64,000 nucleotides of DNA from Longispora sp047121295 (GTDB lineage Bacteria; Actinomycetota; Actinomycetes; Mycobacteriales; Micromonosporaceae). This document shows, piece after piece, positions 55,792 to 64,000 of this stretch. The notes below the pieces were generated by a model that saw only the letters and a list, made by a program, of their open reading frames with translations, did no database searches and had not been told where the DNA came from. The stretch spans positions 124,001-188,000 of the forward strand of contig NZ_CP139447.1 in NCBI RefSeq assembly GCF_047121295.1, in the 5' to 3' direction. The position numbers were made by a program, and so were the translations under genes. Each line of letters starts with the position of its first letter. Position 1 is the first letter of the stretch.

Positions 55792-56622
55792 CTATCCCTT
55801 GAGTGCGCCCTCCCCAAGGCCACGGAAGAAGTACTTCTGGAGCGAGAAGAACAGGCCCAGCAACGGCAGCACGGAGATCATCGTGCCGGCGGCCACCAGC
55901 CGTTGGTCGTTGGAGAACGTCCCCGACAGGTACTGCAACCCGACCGTCAGGGTGTACTTGTCCGGGTCCGACAGGATGATCAGCGGCCAGAGGAAGTCGT
56001 CCCACGCGGCCATGAAACTGAGCAGCGCGACCACGGCGAGCGTCCCCTTGACGCCGGGCAGGGCGATCCGGCGGAACCGCTGCCACGCGTTCGCCCCGTC
56101 CATCACGGCGGCCTCCTCCACCTCCCTCGGCAGCGCGAGGAACGCGTTGCGCAGCAGCAGCACGTTGATCGCGCCGGCGCAGCCGGGCAGCCACACCCCG
56201 GCGAGCGTGTCGGCCAGCCCCATCCCGCGCACGGTGAGGAACACCGAGATCAGCACGGCCTCGCCGGGGATCAGCAGCGTGGACAGGAACAGCAGGGTCG
56301 CGATCCGCCGGCCACGGAACCGGAACCGGGCCAGCGCGTAGCCGCCCATCCCCGCGAACAGGCAGTTGCTGGCCACCGAGGCCAGGCCGACGAGCAGCGA
56401 GTTCAGCGCGTAGCGCCAGACGGGGATGACCTCGCCGACCTTGGCGTAGTTCTCCAGCGTCGGGTCGGCCGGCAGGAAGCGCGGCGGGTAGGTGTAGATG
56501 TCCTCGGTCGGGGCCTTCAGCGAGGTGGACAACTGCCAGAGGAAGGGCCCGATCGAGAGCAGAAAAACCAGGACCAGCAGGGTGTACCGGAGCACGAGCT
56601 CTGGTTTCGAGGTCTTCGTCAT
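55792..56622 (-). CDS. Sugar ABC transporter permease, second subunit
   Basis: Product of 276 residues with six membrane helices. The EAA loop reads EEAAVMDGANAWQRFRRIALPGVKG (about 180-204). It is the MalG/CUT1-type partner of the upstream permease, linked by ATGA. The imported sugar is inferred to be an N-glycan oligosaccharide. Confidence 0.92.
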   Translation of the reverse strand: MTKTSKPELVLRYTLLVLVFLLSIGPFLWQLSTSLKAPTEDIYTYPPRFLPADPTLENYAKVGEVIPVWRYALNSLLVGLASVASNCLFAGMGGYALARFRFRGRRIATLLFLSTLLIPGEAVLISVFLTVRGMGLADTLAGVWLPGCAGAINVLLLRNAFLALPREVEEAAVMDGANAWQRFRRIALPGVKGTLAVVALLSFMAAWDDFLWPLIILSDPDKYTLTVGLQYLSGTFSNDQRLVAAGTMISVLPLLGLFFSLQKYFFRGLGEGALKG

Positions 56623-57536
56623 GCCCTGTCCTCCGCCCGGTTGATCCGCATCAGCGCGATCGCGAAGCCCAGCGTGATCACGAACAGCACGAGGGACAGC
56701 GCGCTCGCGTACCCGACGCTGCCGTCCAGCCCCCGGCCGACCATCTGGATCAGGAACACGATCGTGATCGACTGCTGGCCGGGGCCGCCGGAGCCGTTGG
56801 ACATCACGTAGATCTCCGTGAACACCCGGAACGCCGAGATCGCCGACAGGGTGCCGATCAGCACCATCGTGGGCCGCAGCATCGGGACCGTCACGCTCCA
56901 GAACCGGCGGACCGCGCCCGCGCCGTCCAGCGCGGCGGCCTCGTGCAGCTCCCCGGGCGAGTTCGCGAGGGCGGCCAGGTAGATGACCATGTAGTAGCCG
57001 AGACCCTTCCACACGGTCACGGCCATCGTGGAGAACAGCAGCAGTTGGCTGTCGGTGAGGAAGCCGACCGGGGCGTTGACCCATTCCAGGCCCTCCAGCA
57101 CCCCGTTGACCAGGCCCTGCGTACCCAGCGCCCAGCTCCACACCAGCCCGACGACCACGCCGGAGGCCACGACCGGGGTGTAGAACGCCGCCCGGAACGC
57201 CGCGATGCCGGGGATCTGCTTCACCACGAGCATGGCGAGGAGCAGGGGCAGGACCACCATCAGGGGCACGACGACCACCATGAACAAGCTGCTGTTCCGC
57301 AACGCGATCCAGAACTGGCCATCGCCGACCATCTCCCGGTAGTTGTCCGTCCCGACGAACCGGCCGCCGCCCAGCGGGGTCGCGTTCGTGAACGACAGCA
57401 CGATCGTGTTCAGGAACGGGAACAGCGAGAAGACCACAGTGGTGAGGAGCGGAACGGCGAGGAACACCCACGGGGTGAACCAGAGGTGCCGGCGGACGCC
57501 GGGCCGGGTGGCCCGGCGTCCCTTGTGAGCGGTCAC
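56619..57536 (-). CDS. Sugar ABC transporter permease, first subunit
   Basis: Product of 305 residues. Six helices; EAA loop ELHEAAALDGAGAVRRFWSVTVPMLRP (about 190-215). MalF/CUT1-type. The GTG start overlaps the binding-protein stop by one base (TAGTG). No ATPase gene is nearby, so a shared MsiK-type ATPase is expected. Confidence 0.92.
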   Translation of the reverse strand: MTAHKGRRATRPGVRRHLWFTPWVFLAVPLLTTVVFSLFPFLNTIVLSFTNATPLGGGRFVGTDNYREMVGDGQFWIALRNSSLFMVVVVPLMVVLPLLLAMLVVKQIPGIAAFRAAFYTPVVASGVVVGLVWSWALGTQGLVNGVLEGLEWVNAPVGFLTDSQLLLFSTMAVTVWKGLGYYMVIYLAALANSPGELHEAAALDGAGAVRRFWSVTVPMLRPTMVLIGTLSAISAFRVFTEIYVMSNGSGGPGQQSITIVFLIQMVGRGLDGSVGYASALSLVLFVITLGFAIALMRINRAEDRA

Positions 57537-58843
57537 TAGGAGCCTGCGGTCAGCAGCTGGTTGCAGTCGGCCACGGCCGTGTCCAGCGCGTCCTTCGCGG
57601 ACTTCGAGCCCATCATCGCCAGTCCGACCTCGCGCTCGAACACCTTGCTCATCCGGTCGGAGAACTGGGCCGGGGTGTAGCTCACCGCGTCCTTGATCTG
57701 CTTGCCCATCTCGATCCGGTACTTCTCCTCGTCCGCGTTCCTCTCGGCGCGCGCGGTGGAGAAGAACGGGTCGTCGTACGACTTCGGGCTGCTCGGGAAC
57801 ACCGTGACGATCTTCGCGAACTTGGTCTGGTTCGCGGGGTTGGTCACGAAGTGCGCGAGCTCCAGGGCGGTCCGCTTGTTCTTGGACTTCGCGTAGACCG
57901 ACAGGCCCAGGATGTACATGTTGCTGTGCCCGGTGTTGGTGAGCTGCGGGGCGATGGCCACGTTCGGGTACAGCGTCGGCGCGTTCTGCTTGATCTCGGT
58001 CAGGAAGCTCGCCGAGCCGGGGACCAGCGCGATCTTGCCGGCGAGGAAGTCGGTGTTCGACTTGGCCCCGTCCCGGGTGAGCGCGTCCGGCGGCATCGCG
58101 CCGGCCTTGAACAGGTCCACGTAGTCCTGGAGCGCCTGCACGCCCTCCGGGGTGTTGAAGGTGAACTTCGTGCCGTCGTCGTTCATCACCTTCACGCCGT
58201 GCAGGGCGAGGTCGACGAGCCCCGGCTTGGCCGACAGCGCCCACACCTTGCCCTCGCTGGCCTTCGCGATCCTCATCCCGAAGTCCTTGAACTCGCCGAA
58301 CGTCCTCGGCGTCTGGTTCGGGTCGACCCCGGCCTGCTGGAGCAGCGACTTGTTGATGAAGTTCCCGCCGGTGGTCAGATACCAGGGGAGGCCGTAGTTG
58401 CCGCCCTTGCCCGGGATCTCGTAGGCCTGCCACGAGCCCGGGGTGTAGTCGCCCTTGGCCCCCGGCAGCGCCGTCTCGTTGTTCAGCAGCAGGCCCTGCC
58501 GGCTCATCGGCAACGCGTTGTCGGCCCCGATGTTGACGACGTCGGGCATCGTGCCGGCGGCCGCGTCGGCGAGGATCTTCTGCTGGTACCCGTCCGGCGG
58601 CAGGTCGATCCACTTCACCGTCGTACCGGGATGAAGTTTCTGGAACTCGTCGATCATGCCCTGGATGTAGTCGGTGAACTTCGGCTTGAGCGACAGGGTG
58701 AGGAAGCTGACCTCGCCCTTGACCTCGCCGGTCACCGCACCGCTCGTGGTGTCCTTGTCGTCGCTGCCGCCGAGGCCGCACCCCGTCGCGGCGAGCGCCA
58801 CGGCAGCGAGGGCCGCGACGAGGCGGATCTGAACCCGGAACAT
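57536..58843 (-). CDS. Sugar ABC transporter binding lipoprotein
   Basis: Product of 435 residues. MFRVQIRLVAALAAVALAATGCG carries a lipobox (AATGC), so it is anchored outside the membrane. GEVSFLTLSLKPKFTDYIQGMIDEFQKLHPGTTVKWIDLPPDGYQQKILADAAAGTMPDVVNIGAD is the CUT1/SBP family 1 fold. It captures the glycan for the two permeases. ATG at 58843 follows GGGGAG. First gene of the SBP-permease-permease-GH85 operon. Confidence 0.92.
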   Translation of the reverse strand: MFRVQIRLVAALAAVALAATGCGLGGSDDKDTTSGAVTGEVKGEVSFLTLSLKPKFTDYIQGMIDEFQKLHPGTTVKWIDLPPDGYQQKILADAAAGTMPDVVNIGADNALPMSRQGLLLNNETALPGAKGDYTPGSWQAYEIPGKGGNYGLPWYLTTGGNFINKSLLQQAGVDPNQTPRTFGEFKDFGMRIAKASEGKVWALSAKPGLVDLALHGVKVMNDDGTKFTFNTPEGVQALQDYVDLFKAGAMPPDALTRDGAKSNTDFLAGKIALVPGSASFLTEIKQNAPTLYPNVAIAPQLTNTGHSNMYILGLSVYAKSKNKRTALELAHFVTNPANQTKFAKIVTVFPSSPKSYDDPFFSTARAERNADEEKYRIEMGKQIKDAVSYTPAQFSDRMSKVFEREVGLAMMGSKSAKDALDTAVADCNQLLTAGS

Positions 58844-58877
58844 GTGTCTCCCCACTCTGGACTGCGGTCGTGGGCGA

Positions 58878-58907
58878 AACGTATTCCCCGTATGACAACG
58901 ATGTCAA
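58878..58907 (-). promoter_or_regulatory. Transporter promoter with LacI-type operator
   Basis: TTGACA (58907-58902) and TACGTT (58883-58878) are 18 bp apart on the minus strand. The operator TGACAACGATGTCA (58893-58906) covers the -35 and part of the spacer. It matches the motif at 27839, 27909 and 61187. Confidence 0.8.
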
Positions 58908-59025
58908 GGCTCGACGGCGAGGTTGTCACCTCTCCGGAGCATCGATGAAATTGGCTGGAATTGCCCGCTGAGCTGGGACTTCAGCCGCGTACGGCCGGCC
59001 ATGGGGTCCGGTGGGGGTGGCATGG

Positions 59026-59077
59026 AAAAAGTGCTGGCCCGGCCCCGTGGTAGACACCGCTACCACCGGACCGGGCC
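59026..59077 (-). terminator. Terminator after the GH5 gene
   Basis: A long hairpin (59036-59077) with GTGGTAG/CTACCAC in its middle and GGCCCGG/CCGGGCC at its base is followed on the minus strand by TTTTT (59026-59030). It separates the GH5 gene from the transporter operon. Confidence 0.85.
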
Positions 59078-59134
59078 ACATATCCCCCTCGGAAATCCTC
59101 ACAGCCCCGCCGCCGTGAAGACCCCTCCGTGGAC

Positions 59135-61177
59135 TCAGAGCCTGACCACTCCGACTCCACATGAAGGAAGAGTCACTTCATCCCCCACGGGTTCCCCACT
59201 GAGAGTGACGCTGGACACAGGTCCGGAGTATCGTGCCGTAACGGACTCCCGGCCCGGGTTGACAAGCCACGCATACCGGGCACCCGACTCGTGCTCGATC
59301 GTGTCCACCATGATCCGCGGATCGTCCACCGACACCTCGACCGTGACCCCGGCGAGCACGGCCAGCGCCCGGTACAGCCGCCACGTCGGGTCCGGGTTCG
59401 CGTTCGGCCGGTACGCCGCGAACGCCTCCACCGGGATCGTCGACAGCACCATCCGGCCGGCGCCGACCTCCGTGACCAGCAGCGCGGGGTGCCCCTCGGC
59501 GTCCCGGGCCACGACGGTCGCCCGGCCCGGGCTGACCGGGAGCCGGGACCGGGTGTGCTCGGAGCCGCCGACCGGGAAGCTCAGCGTGCCGCCGGCGGGG
59601 ATGTCCCCGAAGTCCCGCTCGAAGGTCCAGGTGACGACCGGGGTCCCCTCGGCGGGCGTGGCGGCCCCGGCCACCGAACCCGCGCCGCCGCCGGCCGGGC
59701 CGCCGGCCTCGGCCCGGCCGCCGACCCCGGCCCCGCCGCCCGCCCCGGCCGCCGGTGCCGGATGTGGCAGCACCGGGTCGATCAACCCGTAGAACAGCTC
59801 CGACTCCACCCCGAACACCTCGTCCGGCCGCCACCACGGCCCCCGCTGGTGGATGTCCACCCCGGCGAAGTAGCTCGCGTACACCGTCGCCCCGGCCGCC
59901 GCCCGGTCCCGCAACGCCGCCCACGTGGGCAACTGCAGCGCCTTCGCGCACGGCACGAGCCACAGCCTGGCCTCCTGCGCGCCCAGCTCCCGCTCCCGGA
60001 CGACGGCCGGCGCCAGGTCGGCGGCGCGCGCCGAGATCCAGGACTGGAAACCACACTCCGCGACGGGTACCGAGTCCTCCCGCACCGTCATCGGCAGATC
60101 CTCGTCCAGGTACGAGCTGATCAGCAGCCCCACCTCCGACGAGGACCGCGAGCACCGCCCGAAGTCGACGGCGTCCAGCAGCGCGCGGAAGTCGCGCAGC
60201 TCCCGCAGGGCCGGCTTGGGCTCGCCGGTGGGGGTGGTGAGCCCGAACCCGACCTCGTACCCCCGGAAGCGGTAGGGCTGTTGCGCCGGCAGGTCGAAGT
60301 CCGTGTTGTTCCACGCGATCCAGCCGGTGGCGCCGGCGAGCAGGGAGGTGGCGAGCACGACCCGGTACACGTCGGCGATGTGCCTGTCGGAGCTGAACGT
60401 CGAGGTACCCCCGAATTCCTCCAGGATCACCGGCAGCCCGGCGGTCTGGGACAGCTCGCAGGCCCACGCGTGCCGGAGGAGGAGCCGGGTGGCGTCGTCG
60501 CCCATCGGGTACACGTGCGGCCCGGCGAAGTCGATCGTCTCCCGCAGCTCCCGGAGCCGGAAGCCGTTGTCCCGGCCGGACACCTCCAGGCCCCAGGCCC
60601 CGTCGCCGAGGCTGACCGGCTGGGTCGCGCCGGCCGCCCGGACGGCCTGGGTGCAGATCCGGGCCCAGGCGAGCACGTCGTCGTGGTCGGGCGGACCGAC
60701 CCGGAACTCGTCCGCGTACTGCGGCATCTCGTTGGAGATCAACCAGCCGACGACGTTGGGCTCGTCCTTGAGCGCCCTGGTCACGGCGTGGATGTAGAAC
60801 GCCTGCTGGCCGAGCATCCAGCCGTCGGTGTACAGGTCGCGGCCGTTGCGCCACGGCACGTCGTAGTTCTCGCCCGACATGTGCCCGACGAGGAACGTCG
60901 GAATCACCCCGATGCCGTATTCATCGGCGATCCGGGCGAATCGGACCTGGAGCTCGAGCTGGGCTGCGTCGACGAAGTCCGGCCGGGGCATCAGGTCGGG
61001 CCAGAAGCAGAAGTTCCGCACGGTGTCGAGGCCGTGATCAGCGAGAACGGCGAGCTCGCGGCGCACCGTGGCCTCGTCGAAGTCCCGCCACATGAACGGA
61101 CCGCCGGCGGCGGACCAGTAGTTCGCGCCGAGCCACACGCGGTCGCCGGGCAGCCGGCGTAATGATCGTTTCAGCAC
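59135..61177 (-). CDS. GH5 glycosidase, probable beta-mannosidase (GH5_18 type)
   Basis: Product of about 680 residues without a signal. WLGANYWSAAGGPFMWRDFDEATVRRELAVLADHGLDTVRNFCFW opens the barrel; acid/base Glu is in WLISNEMPQ (about 144) and nucleophile Glu in VILEEFGGTS (about 250). A beta-galactosidase-like trimer domain follows (LWLVPCAKALQLPTWAALRDRAAAGATVYASY), interrupted by an Ala/Gly-rich loop, and a small beta domain ends it. This fits GH5_18 enzymes that cut Man-beta1,4-GlcNAc inside cells. The start is uncertain: GTG at 61177 lies just past the operator; TTG codons further up overlap it. Confidence 0.8.
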   Translation of the reverse strand: MLKRSLRRLPGDRVWLGANYWSAAGGPFMWRDFDEATVRRELAVLADHGLDTVRNFCFWPDLMPRPDFVDAAQLELQVRFARIADEYGIGVIPTFLVGHMSGENYDVPWRNGRDLYTDGWMLGQQAFYIHAVTRALKDEPNVVGWLISNEMPQYADEFRVGPPDHDDVLAWARICTQAVRAAGATQPVSLGDGAWGLEVSGRDNGFRLRELRETIDFAGPHVYPMGDDATRLLLRHAWACELSQTAGLPVILEEFGGTSTFSSDRHIADVYRVVLATSLLAGATGWIAWNNTDFDLPAQQPYRFRGYEVGFGLTTPTGEPKPALRELRDFRALLDAVDFGRCSRSSSEVGLLISSYLDEDLPMTVREDSVPVAECGFQSWISARAADLAPAVVRERELGAQEARLWLVPCAKALQLPTWAALRDRAAAGATVYASYFAGVDIHQRGPWWRPDEVFGVESELFYGLIDPVLPHPAPAAGAGGGAGVGGRAEAGGPAGGGAGSVAGAATPAEGTPVVTWTFERDFGDIPAGGTLSFPVGGSEHTRSRLPVSPGRATVVARDAEGHPALLVTEVGAGRMVLSTIPVEAFAAYRPNANPDPTWRLYRALAVLAGVTVEVSVDDPRIMVDTIEHESGARYAWLVNPGRESVTARYSGPVSSVTLSGEPVGDEVTLPSCGVGVVRL

Positions 61178-61186
61178 TCTGTGATC

Positions 61187-61200
61187 AGACAACGTTGTCT
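61187..61200. promoter_or_regulatory. LacI-type operator between GH5 and lacI genes
   Basis: AGACAACGTTGTCT is a perfect 14-bp palindrome. It is the most symmetric member of the set at 27839, 27909 and 58893, and its place shows that the regulator controls GH5 and itself. Confidence 0.85.
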
Positions 61201-61228
61201 CGGCGCATGTCAACTACGCTTAGCACTC

Positions 61229-62392
61229 ATGACAGCCGTCACTCCTCCCCGGCGCCCCACCATGAAAGACGTGGCGGCCCAGGCCGGCGTCGCCCTGAAG
61301 ACCGTCTCCCGCGTCGTCAACGGCGAACCGGGCGTCGGCCCCGGGACCCTGGCCCGCGTCGAACAGGCGATCACCGAGCTCGGCTACCGCCGCAACGAGA
61401 GCGCCCGCCAGCTCCGCAGCGGCCGGGCCGGCACCCTCGCCATGGTCGTCCGGGACATCGCCGACCCCTTCTTCGCCGCCATCGGCCGCGCCGTCGAGAT
61501 GACGGCGCACCGCGACGGCCAGGTGGTCATGATCGGCTCGACCCACGAGGACCCGAAGCGCGAACGCGAGGTGGCCCTGGCCTTCTGCGCCCGCCGCCCG
61601 GACGCCCTGATCCTCGCCCCGATCGCCGACTCCCAGGACTACCTGCACCCCGAGGTCGAGGCCGGCCTGCCCGTGGTCGCCATCGACCGCCCCGCGCACG
61701 GCATCCTCGCCGACACCGTGCTCTCCGACAACGTCGGCGGCATCCGCACCGCCGTCGCGCACCTGGTCGCCCACGGCCACCGCCGGATCGGCTACCTCGG
61801 CGACGACCCGATGGTGTTCACGGCCCGCGAGCGGGTCGAGGCCTTCCGGGCGGCACTGACGGAGCACGGCATCACCCCCGACGAGTCCCTGATCCGGCTG
61901 GCCGCGCCGACGACGCCCGGCATCGCCCGCTCCCTCGCGGAACTCCTCGGCGCCCCGACCCCGGCCCCGGCCCTGACCCCGGTCTCGACCCTGACACCGG
62001 CCACGGCCGCAGCCCCGAGCAGGGCCACGGCCACGACTGCGGACGAGGCCTCGGGCGCGGCCCCAGCTCCGACCCCGGGCTCGGTTCCGGGCACGGCCAC
62101 CCACTCCCGCCCCGACGCCCCGGTGACCGCCCTGCTCACGGCCAACAACCGGATCACGGCGGAGGTGCTCCGCCAGCTCCCGACGATGCCGCGCCGCCCT
62201 GCGCTGATCGGCTTCGACGATCTGGAACTCGCTGACCTGATCACCCCGGGCCTGACCGTGATCGCGCAGGACGCGGAGGGCATCGGCCGCGCGGCGATGG
62301 AACTCCTCGACACCCGGCTGGCCGATCCGCGCCTGCCGGCCCGCGAGGTCCGCATCCCCACCACCCTGATCATCCGGGGCTCGGCCGAATAA
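61229..62392 (+). CDS. LacI family regulator of the N-glycan genes
   Basis: Product of 387 residues. PTMKDVAAQAGVALKTVSRVVNGEPGVGPGTLARVEQAITELGYRRNESARQLRSG (about 11-66) is the LacI DNA-binding domain and hinge; GTLAMVVRDIADPFFAAIGRAVE opens the sugar-binding domain. A 55-residue Ala/Pro/Thr-rich insertion (about 247-300) interrupts this domain before PVTALLTANNRITAEVLRQL. LacI members normally have about 340 residues. The ATG at 61229 has no ribosome site and may be leaderless; ATG at 61262 is an alternative. Confidence 0.92.
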   Translation: MTAVTPPRRPTMKDVAAQAGVALKTVSRVVNGEPGVGPGTLARVEQAITELGYRRNESARQLRSGRAGTLAMVVRDIADPFFAAIGRAVEMTAHRDGQVVMIGSTHEDPKREREVALAFCARRPDALILAPIADSQDYLHPEVEAGLPVVAIDRPAHGILADTVLSDNVGGIRTAVAHLVAHGHRRIGYLGDDPMVFTARERVEAFRAALTEHGITPDESLIRLAAPTTPGIARSLAELLGAPTPAPALTPVSTLTPATAAAPSRATATTADEASGAAPAPTPGSVPGTATHSRPDAPVTALLTANNRITAEVLRQLPTMPRRPALIGFDDLELADLITPGLTVIAQDAEGIGRAAMELLDTRLADPRLPAREVRIPTTLIIRGSAE

Positions 62393-62403
62393 CCCCAGAT
62401 CAA

Positions 62404-62459
62404 ACCCATTTTTTGGTTACGCCGCGTCCCTGGACCGCCGCGCGCCGGCCGTTCTGTGG
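62404..62459 (-). repeat. Interspersed repeat, copy D
   Basis: On the minus strand it reads CCACAGAACGGCCGGCGCG, then GACGCGGCGTAACC and an A run with TGGGTT, matching copy A at its start and copy C at its core. It begins 12 nt after the lacI stop. Confidence 0.65.
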
Positions 62460-62488
62460 AGTGGCCCGTCCGCGCCGGTACCCCGCGT

Positions 62489-62549
62489 GATCGTCGTTTG
62501 CGGCCCGAGAGTGCAGTCCCACTGCGGATCTCGGCCGCAAACGACGATC
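62489..62549. repeat. REP-like palindromic element, copy 2
   Basis: GATCGTCGTTTGCGGCC (62489-62505) pairs perfectly with GGCCGCAAACGACGATC (62533-62549); inside, GAGA pairs with TCTC and GCAGT with ACTGC. The order of the blocks equals that at 18982-19048. Between lacI and the next gene no coding region is seen. Confidence 0.7.
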
Positions 62550-62602
62550 TTGGGCAATGCGGCCACAGTCACCGCCCGGGCGTGCACCCCGCCGGCCACG
62601 CC

Positions 62603-62608
62603 TAGAAT
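62603..62608 (+). promoter_or_regulatory. -10 box of the unknown gene at 62616
   Basis: TAGAAT ends 7 nt before the ATG, so the message is probably leaderless. Confidence 0.55.
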
Positions 62609-62615
62609 TCGGCAA

Positions 62616-63281
62616 ATGGAGCAGAACGAGTGGGTCTTCGGTGACGGCGGGAAGATCGTTTCCAAGGAGGAGATGATCGCGGCGCTCGGTCCGGGCGCGC
62701 AGCCGCCCACCTTCACCGCGTTCGGCGGCCCGCAGGCCGAGTGGTGCGCGGAGACCTGGCAGAGCGCGAAGGCGCCGTACAAGTACGGGGTGTACGCCGA
62801 GGGCCCCGTCCCCTTCGCCGTCCTCCTCACCGACTGCCCCGACCTGGAGTCCGCGCAGATCGCGAGCAGCGAGGTGCTGGCCCGGATCATCCTGACGTGC
62901 GTCGGGGAGGGCAAGGCCTCGCCGGCGCTGCACTGGCGGCGCGACACCGGCGACGAGGTGGCCGTCGTGCCCACGGCGGACACCGAGAACGGCGAGATCG
63001 AGTGGTACGGGGTGACGTGCCTGGGCGGGCAGCACTGGCAGTACAACAGCGGGGGTGACCTCGACGGGGCCCGGCGCACCGTGGCCGAGGCGGTGCTGTC
63101 CTACGGGCTGATCGACGAGGAGGACGAGGACATGCTGCCGGCCGACCGGCGCGACCTCGCCAGCATCCTCGCGCTGGAGGCGTGGGCGACCCACGTGCTC
63201 GCCGAGGCGGCCCGGCACCGGGCCCAGGGCGTGCACGGCTTCCTGGTGGGGGCCGAGGAGGTCCGCGAGATCCTGAAATAG
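62616..63281 (+). CDS. Unknown acidic cytoplasmic protein
   Basis: Product of 221 residues, MEQNEWVFGDGGKIVSKEEM to GAEEVREILK. Tryptophans are frequent (AEWCAETWQ, LHWRRDTGD, IEWYGVTCLGGQHWQYN), and there is no signal or membrane segment. I recognise no family. It is preceded by a leaderless-type promoter and followed by the MerR gene 57 bp downstream. Confidence 0.6.
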   Translation: MEQNEWVFGDGGKIVSKEEMIAALGPGAQPPTFTAFGGPQAEWCAETWQSAKAPYKYGVYAEGPVPFAVLLTDCPDLESAQIASSEVLARIILTCVGEGKASPALHWRRDTGDEVAVVPTADTENGEIEWYGVTCLGGQHWQYNSGGDLDGARRTVAEAVLSYGLIDEEDEDMLPADRRDLASILALEAWATHVLAEAARHRAQGVHGFLVGAEEVREILK

Positions 63282-63285
63282 CCGC

Positions 63286-63316
63286 TTGACCCTCACGTTG
63301 CGGGAGGCCGCAGGCT
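63286..63316 (+). promoter_or_regulatory. TipA-like MerR promoter
   Basis: TTGACC (63286-63291) and CAGGCT (63311-63316) are separated by 19 bp, the long spacer that MerR activators untwist. CCTC and GAGG flank the middle, as in the tipA promoter of Streptomyces. Confidence 0.65.
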
Positions 63317-63338
63317 GGATCCCGACAGAGGGGGAACG

Positions 63339-64000
63339 ATGGGGTACTCGGTGGGTCAGGTGGCGAAGTTCGCCGACGTGACCGTGCGGGCGCTGCACCA
63401 CTACGACGAGATCGGTCTGCTGTCCCCGAGCGGGCGCAGCCCGGCCGGCTACCGGCGGTACGACGACGCCGATCTCGAGCGGTTGCAGAGCCTGCTGTTC
63501 TACCGGGAGCTCGGGTTCCCCCTGGAGGAGATCGCCGCCATCCTCGGCGATCCGGACGTCGACGCGACCGCGCACCTGCGGCGTCAACGGGAGCTGCTGC
63601 TCCACCGGATCGGCCGGCTGCAGGACATGGTGGCGGCGGTCGAGTTCGCGATGGAGGCGAGACAGGTGGGGATCAGGTTGACGCCGGAGGAGCGGTTCGA
63701 GGTGTTCGGGGACCACGACCCGGCGCGGTACGAGGACGAGGTGCGGGAGCGGTGGGGCGACACCGACGCGTACAAGGAGAGTGCGCGGCGGACGAAGTCG
63801 TACACCAAGGAGGACTGGCTGGTCATCAAGGGCCAGGCGGCCAGCCTCAACCAGCGGCTGGCCCTGGCGATGACCAGCGGGGTGCCGGCCGACGACCCGC
63901 AGGTGTTGGACCTCGCGGAGGAGCACCGCCAGCAGATCATCCGGTGGTACTACGACTGCACGTACGAGATCCACCGTGGACTCGCCGAGATGTACGTCGC
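63339..64000 (+). CDS. MerR family regulator with TipAS-like domain (3' end missing)
   Basis: The first 220 residues are visible. YSVGQVAKFADVTVRALHHYDEIGLLSPSGRSPAGYRRYDDADLERLQSLLFYRELGFPLEEIAAIL is the MerR domain, and a long dimer helix follows. From about residue 120, LTPEERFEVFGDHDPARYEDEVRERWGDTDAYKESARRTKSYTKEDW is the start of the TipAS drug-binding domain. Such proteins sense antibiotics or other multidrug ligands. The gene runs off the window end. Confidence 0.88.
   Translation, partial: MGYSVGQVAKFADVTVRALHHYDEIGLLSPSGRSPAGYRRYDDADLERLQSLLFYRELGFPLEEIAAILGDPDVDATAHLRRQRELLLHRIGRLQDMVAAVEFAMEARQVGIRLTPEERFEVFGDHDPARYEDEVRERWGDTDAYKESARRTKSYTKEDWLVIKGQAASLNQRLALAMTSGVPADDPQVLDLAEEHRQQIIRWYYDCTYEIHRGLAEMYV

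Noticed and set aside
53333..56341. Thousand-codon open frame opposite the second GH85 gene
   Set aside because: It covers GH85 and the permease end on the other strand, has no recognisable domain, and follows from third-position GC bias.

Overview
The window is high-GC actinobacterial DNA. Its codons mostly end in G or C, GTG and TTG starts are frequent, several genes look leaderless, and the rpsF-ssb-rpsR-rplI-dnaB block is flanked by a penicillin-binding protein and GT-C membrane proteins, as it is near oriC in actinomycetes. A Micromonosporaceae-like soil actinomycete is likely, but the sequence alone does not fix the genus.

Layout. 1-5.4 kb: 3' end of a penicillin-binding protein, two GT-C-type membrane proteins whose genes overlap tail to tail, endonuclease IV and a cell-surface protein. 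5.4-11 kb: rpsF-ssb-rpsR-rplI and dnaB; between them lie DUF2332, a small membrane protein and a dense DnaA-box cluster just before dnaB. 11-13.9 kb: a zinc-ribbon protein, two paralogous proteins made of acidic DxNxDG repeats, and another GT-C protein. 13.9-16.7 kb: molybdenum cofactor operon moaC-moaB-moeA-moaE; moaA-moaD lie apart at 50.4-51.7 kb. 16.7-25.8 kb: two methyltransferases, an AAA ATPase, a TetR/FAD-monooxygenase pair with three operators, an LppU-like protein and an EndoQ-UvrD helicase fusion. 25.9-33.8 kb: GH85 endoglycosidase divergent from a GH38 alpha-mannosidase operon that ends in a ROK kinase. 33.9-42.6 kb: ECF sigma factor with a membrane partner, GH18 chitinase, an Hsp90-like protein lacking ATPase motifs coupled to a TPR protein, and adenosine deaminase. 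42.6-53.2 kb: small surface proteins, three overlapping double-GNAT genes, a CoA ligase/PaaX pair, moaA-moaD, an ABM monooxygenase, a UTRA-only protein and a Nudix hydrolase. 53.3-62.4 kb: a second GH85, a sugar ABC transporter, a GH5 beta-mannosidase candidate and a LacI regulator. The end holds an unknown protein and a TipA-like MerR gene cut by the window edge.

The most coherent system is a split regulon for N-glycan scavenging. Two exported GH85 enzymes would free glycans from glycoproteins, the ABC transporter would import them, GH38 and GH5 enzymes would trim alpha- and beta-mannose, and the ROK kinase would phosphorylate a released sugar. Four near-identical palindromes around TGACAACGTTGTCA sit in the three control regions of both loci and at the lacI promoter, so one LacI protein probably controls everything. 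No transporter ATPase is encoded here, so a shared ATPase elsewhere (MsiK type) is likely.

Other points of note are an interspersed repeat family of about 50-70 bp placed just after stop codons, a pair of REP-like palindromes, and codon-atypical AT-rich patches in the dnaB P-loop and in the EndoQ module.
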